This document shows, piece by piece, positions 1 to 5,190 of a stretch of DNA of 5,190 nt. Numbering within the stretch: the first letter of the stretch is position 1; every line of letters begins with the position of its first letter. The notes beneath the pieces are model-generated. The model had not been told where the DNA came from. It saw only the letters and a list, made by a program, of their open reading frames with translations, and searched no databases. The DNA is from Anaerolineae bacterium (GTDB taxonomy: Bacteria; Chloroflexota; Anaerolineae; Aggregatilineales; UBA2796), in contig JADZBY010000418.1 in assembly GCA_020851855.1 (NCBI GenBank), positions 1-5,190 of the forward strand, written 5' to 3'. A program made the position numbers and the translations under genes.

Positions 1-2
1 CG

Positions 3-1013
3 CTCACCGTGCTGTTCATCACCTTCCTGTCGCTGGTCATCGGTGAATTGGTCCCCAAACAGCTCGCGCTGAACGACCCCGAAAAGACCATCTTGCGCGT
101 CGCCGGGCCGATGCGCGTGCTATCCCGGCTGGCAACCCCGCTCGTGCGCCTGCTGGACGTCTCGACGCGCTTCGTGCTGCGCCTGATCGGCGTGCGGCCA
201 TCCGACGACCCCATCGTCACCGAAGAGGAGATCAAGGTGATGATCGACCAGGGCACGCGGGCGGGCGAATTTGAAGAGACGGAGCAATTCCTGGTGCGGC
301 GCGTCTTCCGCCTGGCCGACGTGAACCTGGAAGCGGTCATGACGCCGCGCCGGGACGTGGTCTGGCTGGACGCGGACGATCCGCCGGAAGAGGTGCGGCG
401 TAAGGTGAACGCCAGCGGGCGTTCGCGCTTCCCCCTGGCCCACGGCAACCTCGAAAACGTGCTCGGCGTGGTGCACGCCAAGGACCTGCTCGCCAGGTCG
501 CTGGCCGGCGAGCCGTTCAACCTGCGCCAGGCCATGCAGCCGGCCATGTTCGTGCCCAGTTCGCTCTCTGCCCTGGATATGCTCCAACGCTTCAAGACGA
601 TGGGCGTGCGCTTGGCGTTGGTCATCGACGAATTTGGCGGCCTGCAGGGCATTGTCACCATGTCCGACATCATGGACGAGATCATCGGCGGCGAATTTCT
701 GACCAGCGAGACGCCGGAGCCGCACGCCGTCCAGCGCGAGGATGGCTCGTGGCTGCTCGACGGCCTGATGTCCATCGACGAGGTGAAGGACGTGCTCAAC
801 CTGCGCGAGCTTCCGGGCGAAGAGGACGGCGATTTCACGACGCTGGGCGGCTTCATGATGCACCAGTTCGGGCGCATCCCGTCCGCGTCCGATCAGGTGA
901 ACGTCGGCAGCCTGTGTTTCGAGGTGGTCGATATGGACGGCCACCGCGTCGATAAGGTCCTGGTGCGCCTGGTCACGCCCCAGCCCGGCGAAAACCCGGA
1001 GATTGACGGGTAG
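3..1013 (+). CDS. CNNM/CorC-family (DUF21-CBS-CorC_HlyC) cation transporter, 5'-truncated
   Basis: Integral membrane protein of the hemolysin-C/CorB/CNNM family, whose members are linked to Mg2+ and Co2+ transport. The reading frame is open to the window edge. The GTG at position 9 is not a credible start, because it falls inside the membrane domain. Of 336 visible residues (1 = codon at 3-5), 1-65 are the end of the DUF21/CNNM membrane domain with the hallmark GELVPK at 14-19. Residues 71-110 are the usual acidic linker (TEEEIKVMID). Residues 112-165 are CBS domain 1, opening with VMTPRRD, and 178-231 are CBS domain 2, with VIDEFGGLQGIVTMSDIMDE. Residues 245-325 are the CorC_HlyC domain, with DGLMSIDEV and FTTLGGF. 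Family members are usually about 430 residues, so roughly 90-100 N-terminal residues lie upstream. CBS pairs typically bind adenine nucleotides and gate transport. The family call is firm; the transported ion is inferred from relatives. Confidence 0.93.
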   Translation, partial: LTVLFITFLSLVIGELVPKQLALNDPEKTILRVAGPMRVLSRLATPLVRLLDVSTRFVLRLIGVRPSDDPIVTEEEIKVMIDQGTRAGEFEETEQFLVRRVFRLADVNLEAVMTPRRDVVWLDADDPPEEVRRKVNASGRSRFPLAHGNLENVLGVVHAKDLLARSLAGEPFNLRQAMQPAMFVPSSLSALDMLQRFKTMGVRLALVIDEFGGLQGIVTMSDIMDEIIGGEFLTSETPEPHAVQREDGSWLLDGLMSIDEVKDVLNLRELPGEEDGDFTTLGGFMMHQFGRIPSASDQVNVGSLCFEVVDMDGHRVDKVLVRLVTPQPGENPEIDG

Positions 1014-1022
1014 ACCGCTATC

Positions 1023-1050
1023 CCCCACAACCTGGGGCGCACGCCGCGCC
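1023..1050 (+). terminator. weak hairpin pair after the CNNM gene, possible terminator
   Basis: Two short adjacent inverted repeats follow the stop codon. CCCCA (1023-1027) pairs with TGGGG (1033-1037) across a 5-nt loop, and GGCGC (1036-1040) pairs with GCGCC (1046-1050) across a 5-nt loop. A second TGGGG at 1056-1060 could compete for the same CCCCA arm. There is no U-tract, so a standard intrinsic terminator is not supported. In a GC-rich spacer these short stems could be chance. Confidence 0.22.
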
Positions 1051-1061
1051 GCCTTTGGGGT

Positions 1062-1067
1062 TATACT
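1062..1067 (+). promoter_or_regulatory. putative -10 box TATACT upstream of the deoxyribosyltransferase-like gene
   Basis: TATACT is a good sigma-70 -10 match (consensus TATAAT) standing out in a GC-rich spacer. It lies 65 bases before the chosen start at 1133 and predicts a transcript start near 1074 with a 5' leader of about 58 nt. No recognisable -35 hexamer sits 16-18 bp upstream; that region reads near GCACGC. The call rests on position and AT contrast. It would drive both this gene and the galactokinase. Confidence 0.4.
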
Positions 1068-1120
1068 CAGCGGCACAAGGTGACGCAGCAACTCCGTACC
1101 ACGAGGCGGCAACCCCGGCA

Positions 1121-1124
1121 GAGG
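1121..1124 (+). promoter_or_regulatory. Shine-Dalgarno GAGG deciding the start at 1133
   Basis: GAGG is followed by an 8-nt spacer and then ATG at 1133. This favours that start over an in-frame upstream codon at 1055, which would place the -10-like box inside the coding region and add 26 residues with no family resemblance. Confidence 0.6.
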
Positions 1125-1132
1125 TTCGTACC

Positions 1133-1654
1133 ATGGTCAAGGTCTTCCTGATGGGCACGGTGGGCGATTCACGGTGGCGCGAGCCGTTTAAGAAGGCGTT
1201 CACCGAGCGCGGCATTGGCTTCTTCGATCCCCGCGTGGCGACCTGGACCGAGGCCGACAGCCGCCGCGAGGTGGAAGAGCTTGGCCGCGCCGACATCATC
1301 GTGATGGCCATCACGCCCGACACGGCCAGCATCGGCGCGCTGGCGGAGAGCGGCTGGGCGGCCTTGAGCGCCGTGCTGCGCAACCAGGCGTTTGGCCTGT
1401 ACATCGACCCGGCGGTCAATGACCTCGACGAGCCGGGCACGGCTGGCCCGGATTCCGCAACGGCGCTCAGCCCGCACCCGAACGACAACCTCGAAGAAGC
1501 CTCGCGGCGCGCGCGGCGGCTGACCATTGACCACGCTGCCGCGCTGCACCAGCAGCACCCGGAAACCAGCCTGTATCTGGCCAGCAGCCTGGATGATCTG
1601 CTGCGGTGGTCGGTGGCGACGGCGCAACGTTTCGCCTCGTTGCCCCGCAAATAA
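1133..1654 (+). CDS. nucleoside 2-deoxyribosyltransferase-like protein
   Basis: A 173-residue soluble protein with the look of the nucleoside 2-deoxyribosyltransferase-like superfamily. It opens with a beta strand and turn, KVFLMGTVGDSRWRE (3-17), matching the FLxGT...WR start of these proteins. FFDPRVATWTEAD (30-42) is the usual 'dP.v..W' stretch. REVEELGRADIIVMAITPDT (45-64) is the helix-strand preceding the active site. ALAESGWAAL (69-78) resembles the conserved E-G-A helix, making Glu72 the candidate nucleophile by analogy. Characterised relatives cleave or transfer deoxyribose on nucleosides or hydrolyse nucleoside 5'-monophosphates; the substrate here is unknown. No signal peptide or membrane segment is visible, so it is cytoplasmic. 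The C-terminal third (about 100-173) includes a polar stretch with Pro/Asp and a basic helix. The start is chosen on the GAGG site and family alignment. It ends 36 bp before galactokinase, so co-transcription is likely. Confidence 0.68.
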   Translation: MVKVFLMGTVGDSRWREPFKKAFTERGIGFFDPRVATWTEADSRREVEELGRADIIVMAITPDTASIGALAESGWAALSAVLRNQAFGLYIDPAVNDLDEPGTAGPDSATALSPHPNDNLEEASRRARRLTIDHAAALHQQHPETSLYLASSLDDLLRWSVATAQRFASLPRK

Positions 1655-1675
1655 CCTGGCTATTCGTCTTCAACC

Positions 1676-1679
1676 GGAG
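1676..1679 (+). promoter_or_regulatory. Shine-Dalgarno GGAG for galactokinase
   Basis: GGAG lies 11 nt before the ATG at 1691, slightly longer than optimal. An ATG at 1683 is closer but out of frame with the galactokinase. The 36-bp gap to the previous gene holds no promoter or terminator that I can see. Confidence 0.5.
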
Positions 1680-1690
1680 AAAATGCCCTC

Positions 1691-2854
1691 ATGTTCAGCC
1701 TGACGGAACCGCTTCCCGACCGCCTGCTGGCGGCCTTCGCTGACGAGTTCAAGGCGCGCCCGGCGTTCATTTCTCGCGCGCCGGGCCGCGTGAATATCAT
1801 CGGGGAGCACACCGATTACAACGACGGCTTCGTGCTGCCCGCCGCCATCGACAAGGCGATTTTCTTCGCCGGGCGGCTGCGCGACGATAACCGGGTCAAC
1901 GTCCTCTCGCTCGATTACGAGGGCAAGGCGTCTTTCATGCTGGACAACCTGCGCGACGACTCGCTGCCCGGCTGGACGCGCTATCCGCGCGGCGTCTTGT
2001 GGGTGCTCCGGGAAGAGGGCCACACGCTGCGCGGCATGGATGTGGCCATCGTGGGCGATGTGCCGCGCGGCGGCGGTTTTAGCTCGTCGGCGGCGGTCGA
2101 AGTGTCCATGCTGGAACTGGCCTCGGCGTTGTTCGGCATCCCGCTCACACAGGCGGAAAAGGCGCTGCTCGGCCAGCAGGTCGAACACCGTTTTGTCGGG
2201 ATTCGCAGCGGCGTGATGGACCAGATGATCTCCGCCGTCGGGCAGAAGGATCACGCCGTGCTGATCGACTGCCGCAGCCTGGAAACGACGCCCGTCCCAC
2301 TGCCGCAGGGCGTGACCATCGTGACCATCGACACCGGCGTGCGGCGCGAGCTGGTCGGCAGCGAGTACGGCCTGCGGCGCGAGCAGTGCGAAGAGGCGGC
2401 GCGCATCCTCGGCGTGAAGGCGCTGCGCGACGTGACGCCCGAACAGCTGGCCGCCAATCTCGACAAGTTGCCGGAAGTCGCCGCGAAGCGCGCCACGCAC
2501 GTGGTGAACGAGGACCGGCGCACGCTGGACACGGTCGCGGCGCTCGAACGGGGCGACATCGAGGCTGTCGGGCGCTACGTGAACGCCAGCCACGCCAGCC
2601 TGCGCGACTTGTACGAGGTGTCCATCCGCGAGCTAGACATCATCGCCGATCTGGCGCAGAAGCAGCCCGGCTGTTACGGCGCGCGCATGATGGGCGGCGG
2701 GTTTGGCGGCGCGGTGATCGCCCTGGTCAGGGATGACGCCGTCGCGGGCGTGCTCGACGCCGTGGTGCGCGGCTACCGCGAGGCGACCGGGCGCGAGGCG
2801 TCAGTGTACCATGCCAAAGCCGGGCCGGGCAGCAGCGCCATGCCGGTGACGTGA
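1691..2854 (+). CDS. galK: galactokinase (GHMP kinase family)
   Basis: Catalyses ATP-dependent phosphorylation of alpha-D-galactose to galactose 1-phosphate in the cytoplasm, the entry step of the Leloir pathway. It is 387 residues long, normal for bacterial galactokinase, with a start matching family N-termini. The galactokinase signature spans 32-50 (GRVNIIGEHTDYNDGFVLP), with Arg33, Glu39, His40 and Asp42 at sugar-binding or catalytic positions. The GHMP phosphate-binding loop is VPRGGGFSSSAA (124-135). Catalytic Asp177 sits in SGVMDQMIS. Tyr226 in SEYGLRREQC matches the Tyr that contacts galactose in characterised enzymes. The C-terminal GHMP motif is ARMMGGGFGGAV (331-342). No key residue is missing. 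The loop has Gly128 and Phe130 where GAGL is usual. The first 20 residues match the normal N-terminal helix. No galT, galE or galM is visible here. The call is firm; a related sugar specificity such as GalNAc cannot be fully excluded. Confidence 0.96.
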   Translation: MFSLTEPLPDRLLAAFADEFKARPAFISRAPGRVNIIGEHTDYNDGFVLPAAIDKAIFFAGRLRDDNRVNVLSLDYEGKASFMLDNLRDDSLPGWTRYPRGVLWVLREEGHTLRGMDVAIVGDVPRGGGFSSSAAVEVSMLELASALFGIPLTQAEKALLGQQVEHRFVGIRSGVMDQMISAVGQKDHAVLIDCRSLETTPVPLPQGVTIVTIDTGVRRELVGSEYGLRREQCEEAARILGVKALRDVTPEQLAANLDKLPEVAAKRATHVVNEDRRTLDTVAALERGDIEAVGRYVNASHASLRDLYEVSIRELDIIADLAQKQPGCYGARMMGGGFGGAVIALVRDDAVAGVLDAVVRGYREATGREASVYHAKAGPGSSAMPVT

Positions 2855-2893
2855 CGCGGCGGCAAGCCAGGCGCGCCAGATCACGAAGCGTTG

Positions 2894-2899
2894 TACAAT
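2894..2899 (+). promoter_or_regulatory. putative -10 box TACAAT upstream of the exported-protein gene
   Basis: TACAAT is a five-of-six match to the sigma-70 -10 consensus, within TTGTACAATG, in an otherwise GC-rich spacer. It predicts transcription starting near 2906 and a leader of about 57 nt before the ATG at 2963. No -35 hexamer is visible 17 bp upstream, where the sequence is GCGCGC-rich. It would start an operon of the exported protein and the sugar-binding protein. Confidence 0.42.
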
Positions 2900-2905
2900 G
2901 CGGGC

Positions 2906-2923
2906 AGCGTGCGAGGGCACGCT
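2906..2923 (+). promoter_or_regulatory. 7-bp perfect hairpin at the predicted transcript 5' end
   Basis: AGCGTGC (2906-2912) and GCACGCT (2917-2923) are perfect inverted repeats around the 4-nt loop GAGG. The stem begins about where transcription from the TACAAT box should start, so the mRNA could carry a hairpin at its very 5' end. The alternative is a galactokinase terminator read from upstream, but only three Ts overlap or follow the 3' arm, which is poor for an intrinsic terminator. An operator for a dimeric regulator is also possible. Confidence 0.4.
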
Positions 2924-2950
2924 TTGAGGAGAGAAGTAGGGCTTTTCACA

Positions 2951-2954
2951 GGAG
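2951..2954 (+). promoter_or_regulatory. Shine-Dalgarno GGAG deciding the start at 2963
   Basis: GGAG with an 8-nt spacer precedes ATG at 2963, which begins a textbook signal peptide. A possible TTG start at 2891 would bury the signal peptide behind 24 residues and overlap the -10-like box. A further GAGGAG at 2926-2931 has no start codon at a suitable distance. Confidence 0.65.
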
Positions 2955-2962
2955 AAGGTTCG

Positions 2963-4057
2963 ATGCGAAACCGTTTTCGCCCGGCGCTGCTGCTCACCAT
3001 CGTCGCTCTTGGCCTCTCGTTTGCGCTGTCGGGCAGCGCGCCCGCCCTGGCGCAACCCTCATTGCCCAACCGCTACACATCCGAGGACGGTTGGATCACT
3101 TTCGGCTATCCGAAGGGCTGGATGATCGACGAATACGGCTCCGCCATCAACCTGGGGCCTAGCCAGGAAGCGCTCGATGCGGCCAATCCCGATGTGGCGC
3201 TGCCAACCGGGCAAATCCTGATCCAATTTGCCCAACCGCTGACGCTTCCGGATATGGGCATCGAGCCGAACGCCACGCCAGAAGAAGCGGCGCAGGCGGT
3301 CCTGACCGCCATCGGCGTCGTGAGCGAGATCGTGCCCTATGACGGCGGCCCGGAAGGCTCGGTAACGGCGTCCTTCGCGGGCGGCGCGTGGGATGACCCA
3401 TCGCAGCTCATCGTCCTGAACTTCCCCGGACAACTGGCCCTGATCGCCGTGCGGATCGGCCATACGCCGGGCGATTACGAGCCGGTGCTGTCCGCCATCG
3501 TGGAGTCCATCGAAGTCGCCGGCGGCGTGGGCGCGCTGGCTACCCTGGACGCCGACGGCCTGCTGCACCAGTGGGCGAGCGATGCGGATGGCACGTCGCA
3601 GTACAGCGAGACAAGCTGGAATTTCCAGCAGGCCACCGGCGCGCCGGACACCTTCGAGTGCGGCGACATCGTGACTGCCTGGGCGTCGGCCACCGGGACC
3701 GGCGAGGATTATCTCGTGCTGTATTACGACACGCCGGTGCTTGCGACCGAGATCAACATTCACCAGACGTACAATCCCGGCGCGATTGTCAGCGTCGAAG
3801 TCGGCAACCGGGCGACGGGCGAAACGCTCGTCCTGCCGGACAGCGCCGATCCGCCCGGCAACACGGGGTGTCCCGGCGTCTTCACGCTGGACCCGGGCAT
3901 TGTGACATTCCCGGTCGATACGGTGCTGATTAACCTTGACCAGTCCATCACCGGCAGTTGGAACGAGATCGACGCCGTCGAGATGGTCGGCCTGCCGGTA
4001 GAGGCGCTGCCGGAGCCGGTCGCCACGGCAGAGGCGACCCAGCCGGCGTCCAAGTAA
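2963..4057 (+). CDS. exported two-domain protein of unknown function
   Basis: I do not recognise this 364-residue protein by name. Residues 1-30 form a Sec signal peptide: basic MRNRFR, a hydrophobic core (8-22), and ALA at 28-30 for cleavage before Gln31. There is no lipobox Cys. Residues 36-185 form a domain starting YTSEDGWITFGYPKGW and ending with the helix VLSAIVESIEV; the 'YxSxDGxxxFxYPxGW' opening recalls PsbP-like or DUF1795-like folds, unproven. Residues 195-344 look like an all-beta, discoidin-like carbohydrate-binding module: HQWASDADG, FQQATGAPDTFECGD, INIHQTYNPGAIVSVEVG and SWNEIDAVEMVG. Cys233 and Cys303, the only cysteines, could form a disulfide. The Pro/Ala/Glu/Thr tail (345-364) has no sorting motif or membrane anchor. 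It is 15 bp upstream of the sugar-binding protein, so an operon is likely and a role at the cell exterior, perhaps with glycans, is inferred. Confidence 0.85.
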   Translation: MRNRFRPALLLTIVALGLSFALSGSAPALAQPSLPNRYTSEDGWITFGYPKGWMIDEYGSAINLGPSQEALDAANPDVALPTGQILIQFAQPLTLPDMGIEPNATPEEAAQAVLTAIGVVSEIVPYDGGPEGSVTASFAGGAWDDPSQLIVLNFPGQLALIAVRIGHTPGDYEPVLSAIVESIEVAGGVGALATLDADGLLHQWASDADGTSQYSETSWNFQQATGAPDTFECGDIVTAWASATGTGEDYLVLYYDTPVLATEINIHQTYNPGAIVSVEVGNRATGETLVLPDSADPPGNTGCPGVFTLDPGIVTFPVDTVLINLDQSITGSWNEIDAVEMVGLPVEALPEPVATAEATQPASK

Positions 4058-4061
4058 CCAG

Positions 4062-4065
4062 GGAG
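4062..4065 (+). promoter_or_regulatory. Shine-Dalgarno GGAG for the sugar-binding protein
   Basis: GGAG sits in the 15-bp gap after the upstream stop codon, 7 nt before ATG at 4073. The tight gap leaves no room for a separate promoter and points to co-translation in one operon. The chosen start gives a complete signal peptide. Confidence 0.6.
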
Positions 4066-4072
4066 TAGGGCA

Positions 4073-5190
4073 ATGGTGCGGCGACGGATCGCTGTGGTGG
4101 GCGTGCTGGCAGCGCTGCTTGTCGGGCTGCCGGGTGTGGCCATGCTGCCTGCCAGGGCGCAGGCGGCGCTCACGCTCTGGCATCCGTGGCAGGGCGCGCA
4201 GGCACAGGCGCTCGCCCGCTGGATTGCCGACTACGAGGCCGAGAATCCGGGCCGCACCATCCGGGCCGAGTACGCGCCGTTCTTCGCCCTGGTGAACCGC
4301 TTCAGCGCGCCCGCCGAAGGCCAGGACCGGCCCGACATGGTGCTCGGTCCGTCCGATTGGGCGGGCGTGCTGGCCAACCGGCGGATGCTGGCGCAGCTTG
4401 ACGGGCGGCTCAACCCGGCTTTCCGCGCCCAGGTTGCGGATGTGGCATGGCGCGCGGTGACCTTTGACGCGCACATCCTCGGCGTGCCCGTGGCGCTGGA
4501 AGGCCCGGCCCTGTACGCCAACGCCGCCCTGCTCGGAGACGATTCGCCGCCGGACACGCTGGCGGACCTGCTCAGCGCGGCGGCGGAACACGCGACTGAC
4601 CAGTCGCCGGGCCTGATCATGGGCCTGGACTTCTATCCGACGTCAGGAATCTTCTTCGCGCTGGGTGGGCAACTGGCGGACGCCGCCGGGAGCAGCCAGC
4701 TTCGCGAGGGCGACGCGCTGCCCGCCTACCTGCGCACCCTTCAGGACGTGTATCGCCGCTCCGAGACGGGCGTCATCGCGCTGAACGCGCCATCGGACGC
4801 CTTCCGCGAAGGGCGCACCCCGTTTTTGCTGGGCGGAACGTGGCAACTGGCCGAGTTGCGGGTCGCGCCGGGCGATTCGCTCGTCGTCGCGCCGCTGCCG
4901 GACGTGGACGGCCAGCCCTGGTCGCCGCTGATCCGCACCTGGAACCTGTACATGAGCCTGGATAGCCTGCGCACCGATGCGGCCATGGATTTTGCCCGGT
5001 TTGTGACGGGCGAGGCGGCGCAAGCGCAGGCCGCGCGCGAGGCGGCGCTCGTGCCCGCCAACCCGAACGCCTGGGACGCTGATCCGGACATCCGAATCAT
5101 GGCCGAAAGCCTGACGCGGGCGGGCGTGCCCATCCCGAATCGCGCCGAGATGGACGCCTATTGGGAGCCGCTGCGGGCAATGATCCGCGC
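4073..5190 (+). CDS. ABC transporter sugar-binding protein (MalE-type), 3'-truncated
   Basis: Extracytoplasmic solute-binding protein of the SBP_bac_1/maltose-binding group, delivering an oligosaccharide or sugar to an ABC importer. The frame runs open to the window end (372 full codons visible); relatives are about 400-430 residues, so only the C-terminus is missing. The signal peptide is basic MVRRR plus a hydrophobic core (6-25) with an AXA-type site near ARAQA (27-31). The mature protein begins LTLWHPWQGAQAQALARW (33-50), the family N-terminus. Further family stretches are RPDMVLGPSDWAG (86-98), LGVPVALEGPALYAN (136-150), FYPTSGIFFALGG (187-199), TPFLLGGTWQLAEL (249-262), VVAPLPDVDG (271-280), FARFVTGEAAQAQ (308-319) and PNRAEMDAYWEP (355-366). 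Trp36, Trp39, Trp96, Trp257 and Trp290 are candidates for stacking on sugar rings. No lipobox Cys is present. MalF/MalG-like permease genes are expected downstream, beyond view. Confidence 0.9.
   Translation, partial: MVRRRIAVVGVLAALLVGLPGVAMLPARAQAALTLWHPWQGAQAQALARWIADYEAENPGRTIRAEYAPFFALVNRFSAPAEGQDRPDMVLGPSDWAGVLANRRMLAQLDGRLNPAFRAQVADVAWRAVTFDAHILGVPVALEGPALYANAALLGDDSPPDTLADLLSAAAEHATDQSPGLIMGLDFYPTSGIFFALGGQLADAAGSSQLREGDALPAYLRTLQDVYRRSETGVIALNAPSDAFREGRTPFLLGGTWQLAELRVAPGDSLVVAPLPDVDGQPWSPLIRTWNLYMSLDSLRTDAAMDFARFVTGEAAQAQAAREAALVPANPNAWDADPDIRIMAESLTRAGVPIPNRAEMDAYWEPLRAMIR

Noticed and set aside
120..1112. A 330-codon open frame on the - strand opposite the CNNM gene
   Set aside because: It is antisense to well-conserved CBS and CorC domains, and its His/Arg/Gln-rich composition is typical of a shadow frame.
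1756..1786. Inverted repeat GCCCGGCG / CGCCGGGC in the 5' part of galactokinase
   Set aside because: It lies in codons of the conserved APGR signature region. At this GC content 8-bp inverted repeats arise often, and nothing else suggests regulation.
2312..2329. Tandem 9-nt repeat GTGACCATC x2 inside galactokinase
   Set aside because: It encodes VTI-VTI in a beta strand where galactokinases are naturally hydrophobic. Two copies are too few to suggest an active repeat.
1670..2593. A 307-codon open frame on the - strand opposite galactokinase
   Set aside because: It is antisense to galactokinase motifs and its translation resembles no known family.
2866..2877. Palindromic GGCGCGCC in the spacer after galactokinase, considered as a terminator
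   Set aside because: A self-complementary 8-mer with no loop and no T-tract cannot form a usual terminator hairpin.
4142..4144. Internal ATG as an alternative start of the sugar-binding protein
   Set aside because: Starting there would remove the basic and hydrophobic parts of the signal peptide, and no better Shine-Dalgarno site precedes it.
3059..4591. A 510-codon open frame on the - strand opposite the exported protein and the binding protein
   Set aside because: Its translation is Arg/His/Gln-rich with no recognisable motif. It overlaps two genes with clear signal peptides and domains. Long antisense open frames are expected at high GC.
1..5190. Search for CRISPR, transposon ends, tRNA/rRNA genes, toxin-antitoxin or defence genes
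   Set aside because: No repeats with regular spacing, terminal inverted repeats, tRNA-like cloverleaf or recognisable defence domains were seen by eye. All long stretches are explained by five ordinary genes.

Overview
The window is GC-rich bacterial DNA with five protein-coding genes, all on the + strand. Two of them run off the ends. High GC, G/C-ending codons, an all-forward compact layout and the style of the secreted proteins suggest a Chloroflexota bacterium (Anaerolineae-like). That assignment is inference from protein character, not from a marker gene. I see no rRNA, tRNA, CRISPR array, insertion sequence, prophage or other mobile DNA.

Layout. (1) 1-1013: the C-terminal three quarters of a CNNM/CorC-type (DUF21-CBS-CBS-CorC_HlyC) membrane protein, likely a divalent-cation (Mg2+/Co2+) transporter. 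(2) 1014-1132: a spacer with weak hairpins and a TATACT box. (3) 1133-1654: a small protein resembling nucleoside 2-deoxyribosyltransferases. (4) 1691-2854: a full-length galactokinase with all hallmark motifs, 36 bp after gene 3 and probably co-transcribed with it. (5) 2855-2962: a spacer with a TACAAT box and a perfect 7-bp GC hairpin near the predicted transcript start. (6) 2963-4057: an exported two-domain protein of unknown function. (7) 4073-5190: an ABC-transporter sugar-binding protein of the MalE type, only 15 bp downstream of the previous gene and cut by the window end.

How they may work together: galactokinase is the first phosphorylation step for internal galactose (Leloir pathway). 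The binding protein downstream would feed an ABC sugar importer whose permeases presumably lie beyond the window. A sugar uptake and use neighbourhood is therefore plausible, but the ligand cannot be read from sequence. The exported protein between them is the least understood gene. The cation transporter and the deoxyribosyltransferase-like protein have no obvious link to sugar use. Overall this is mostly ordinary chromosomal sequence. The most interesting points are the uncharacterised exported protein coupled to the sugar-binding protein, the lack of a lipobox on that binding protein, and the 5'-end hairpin.
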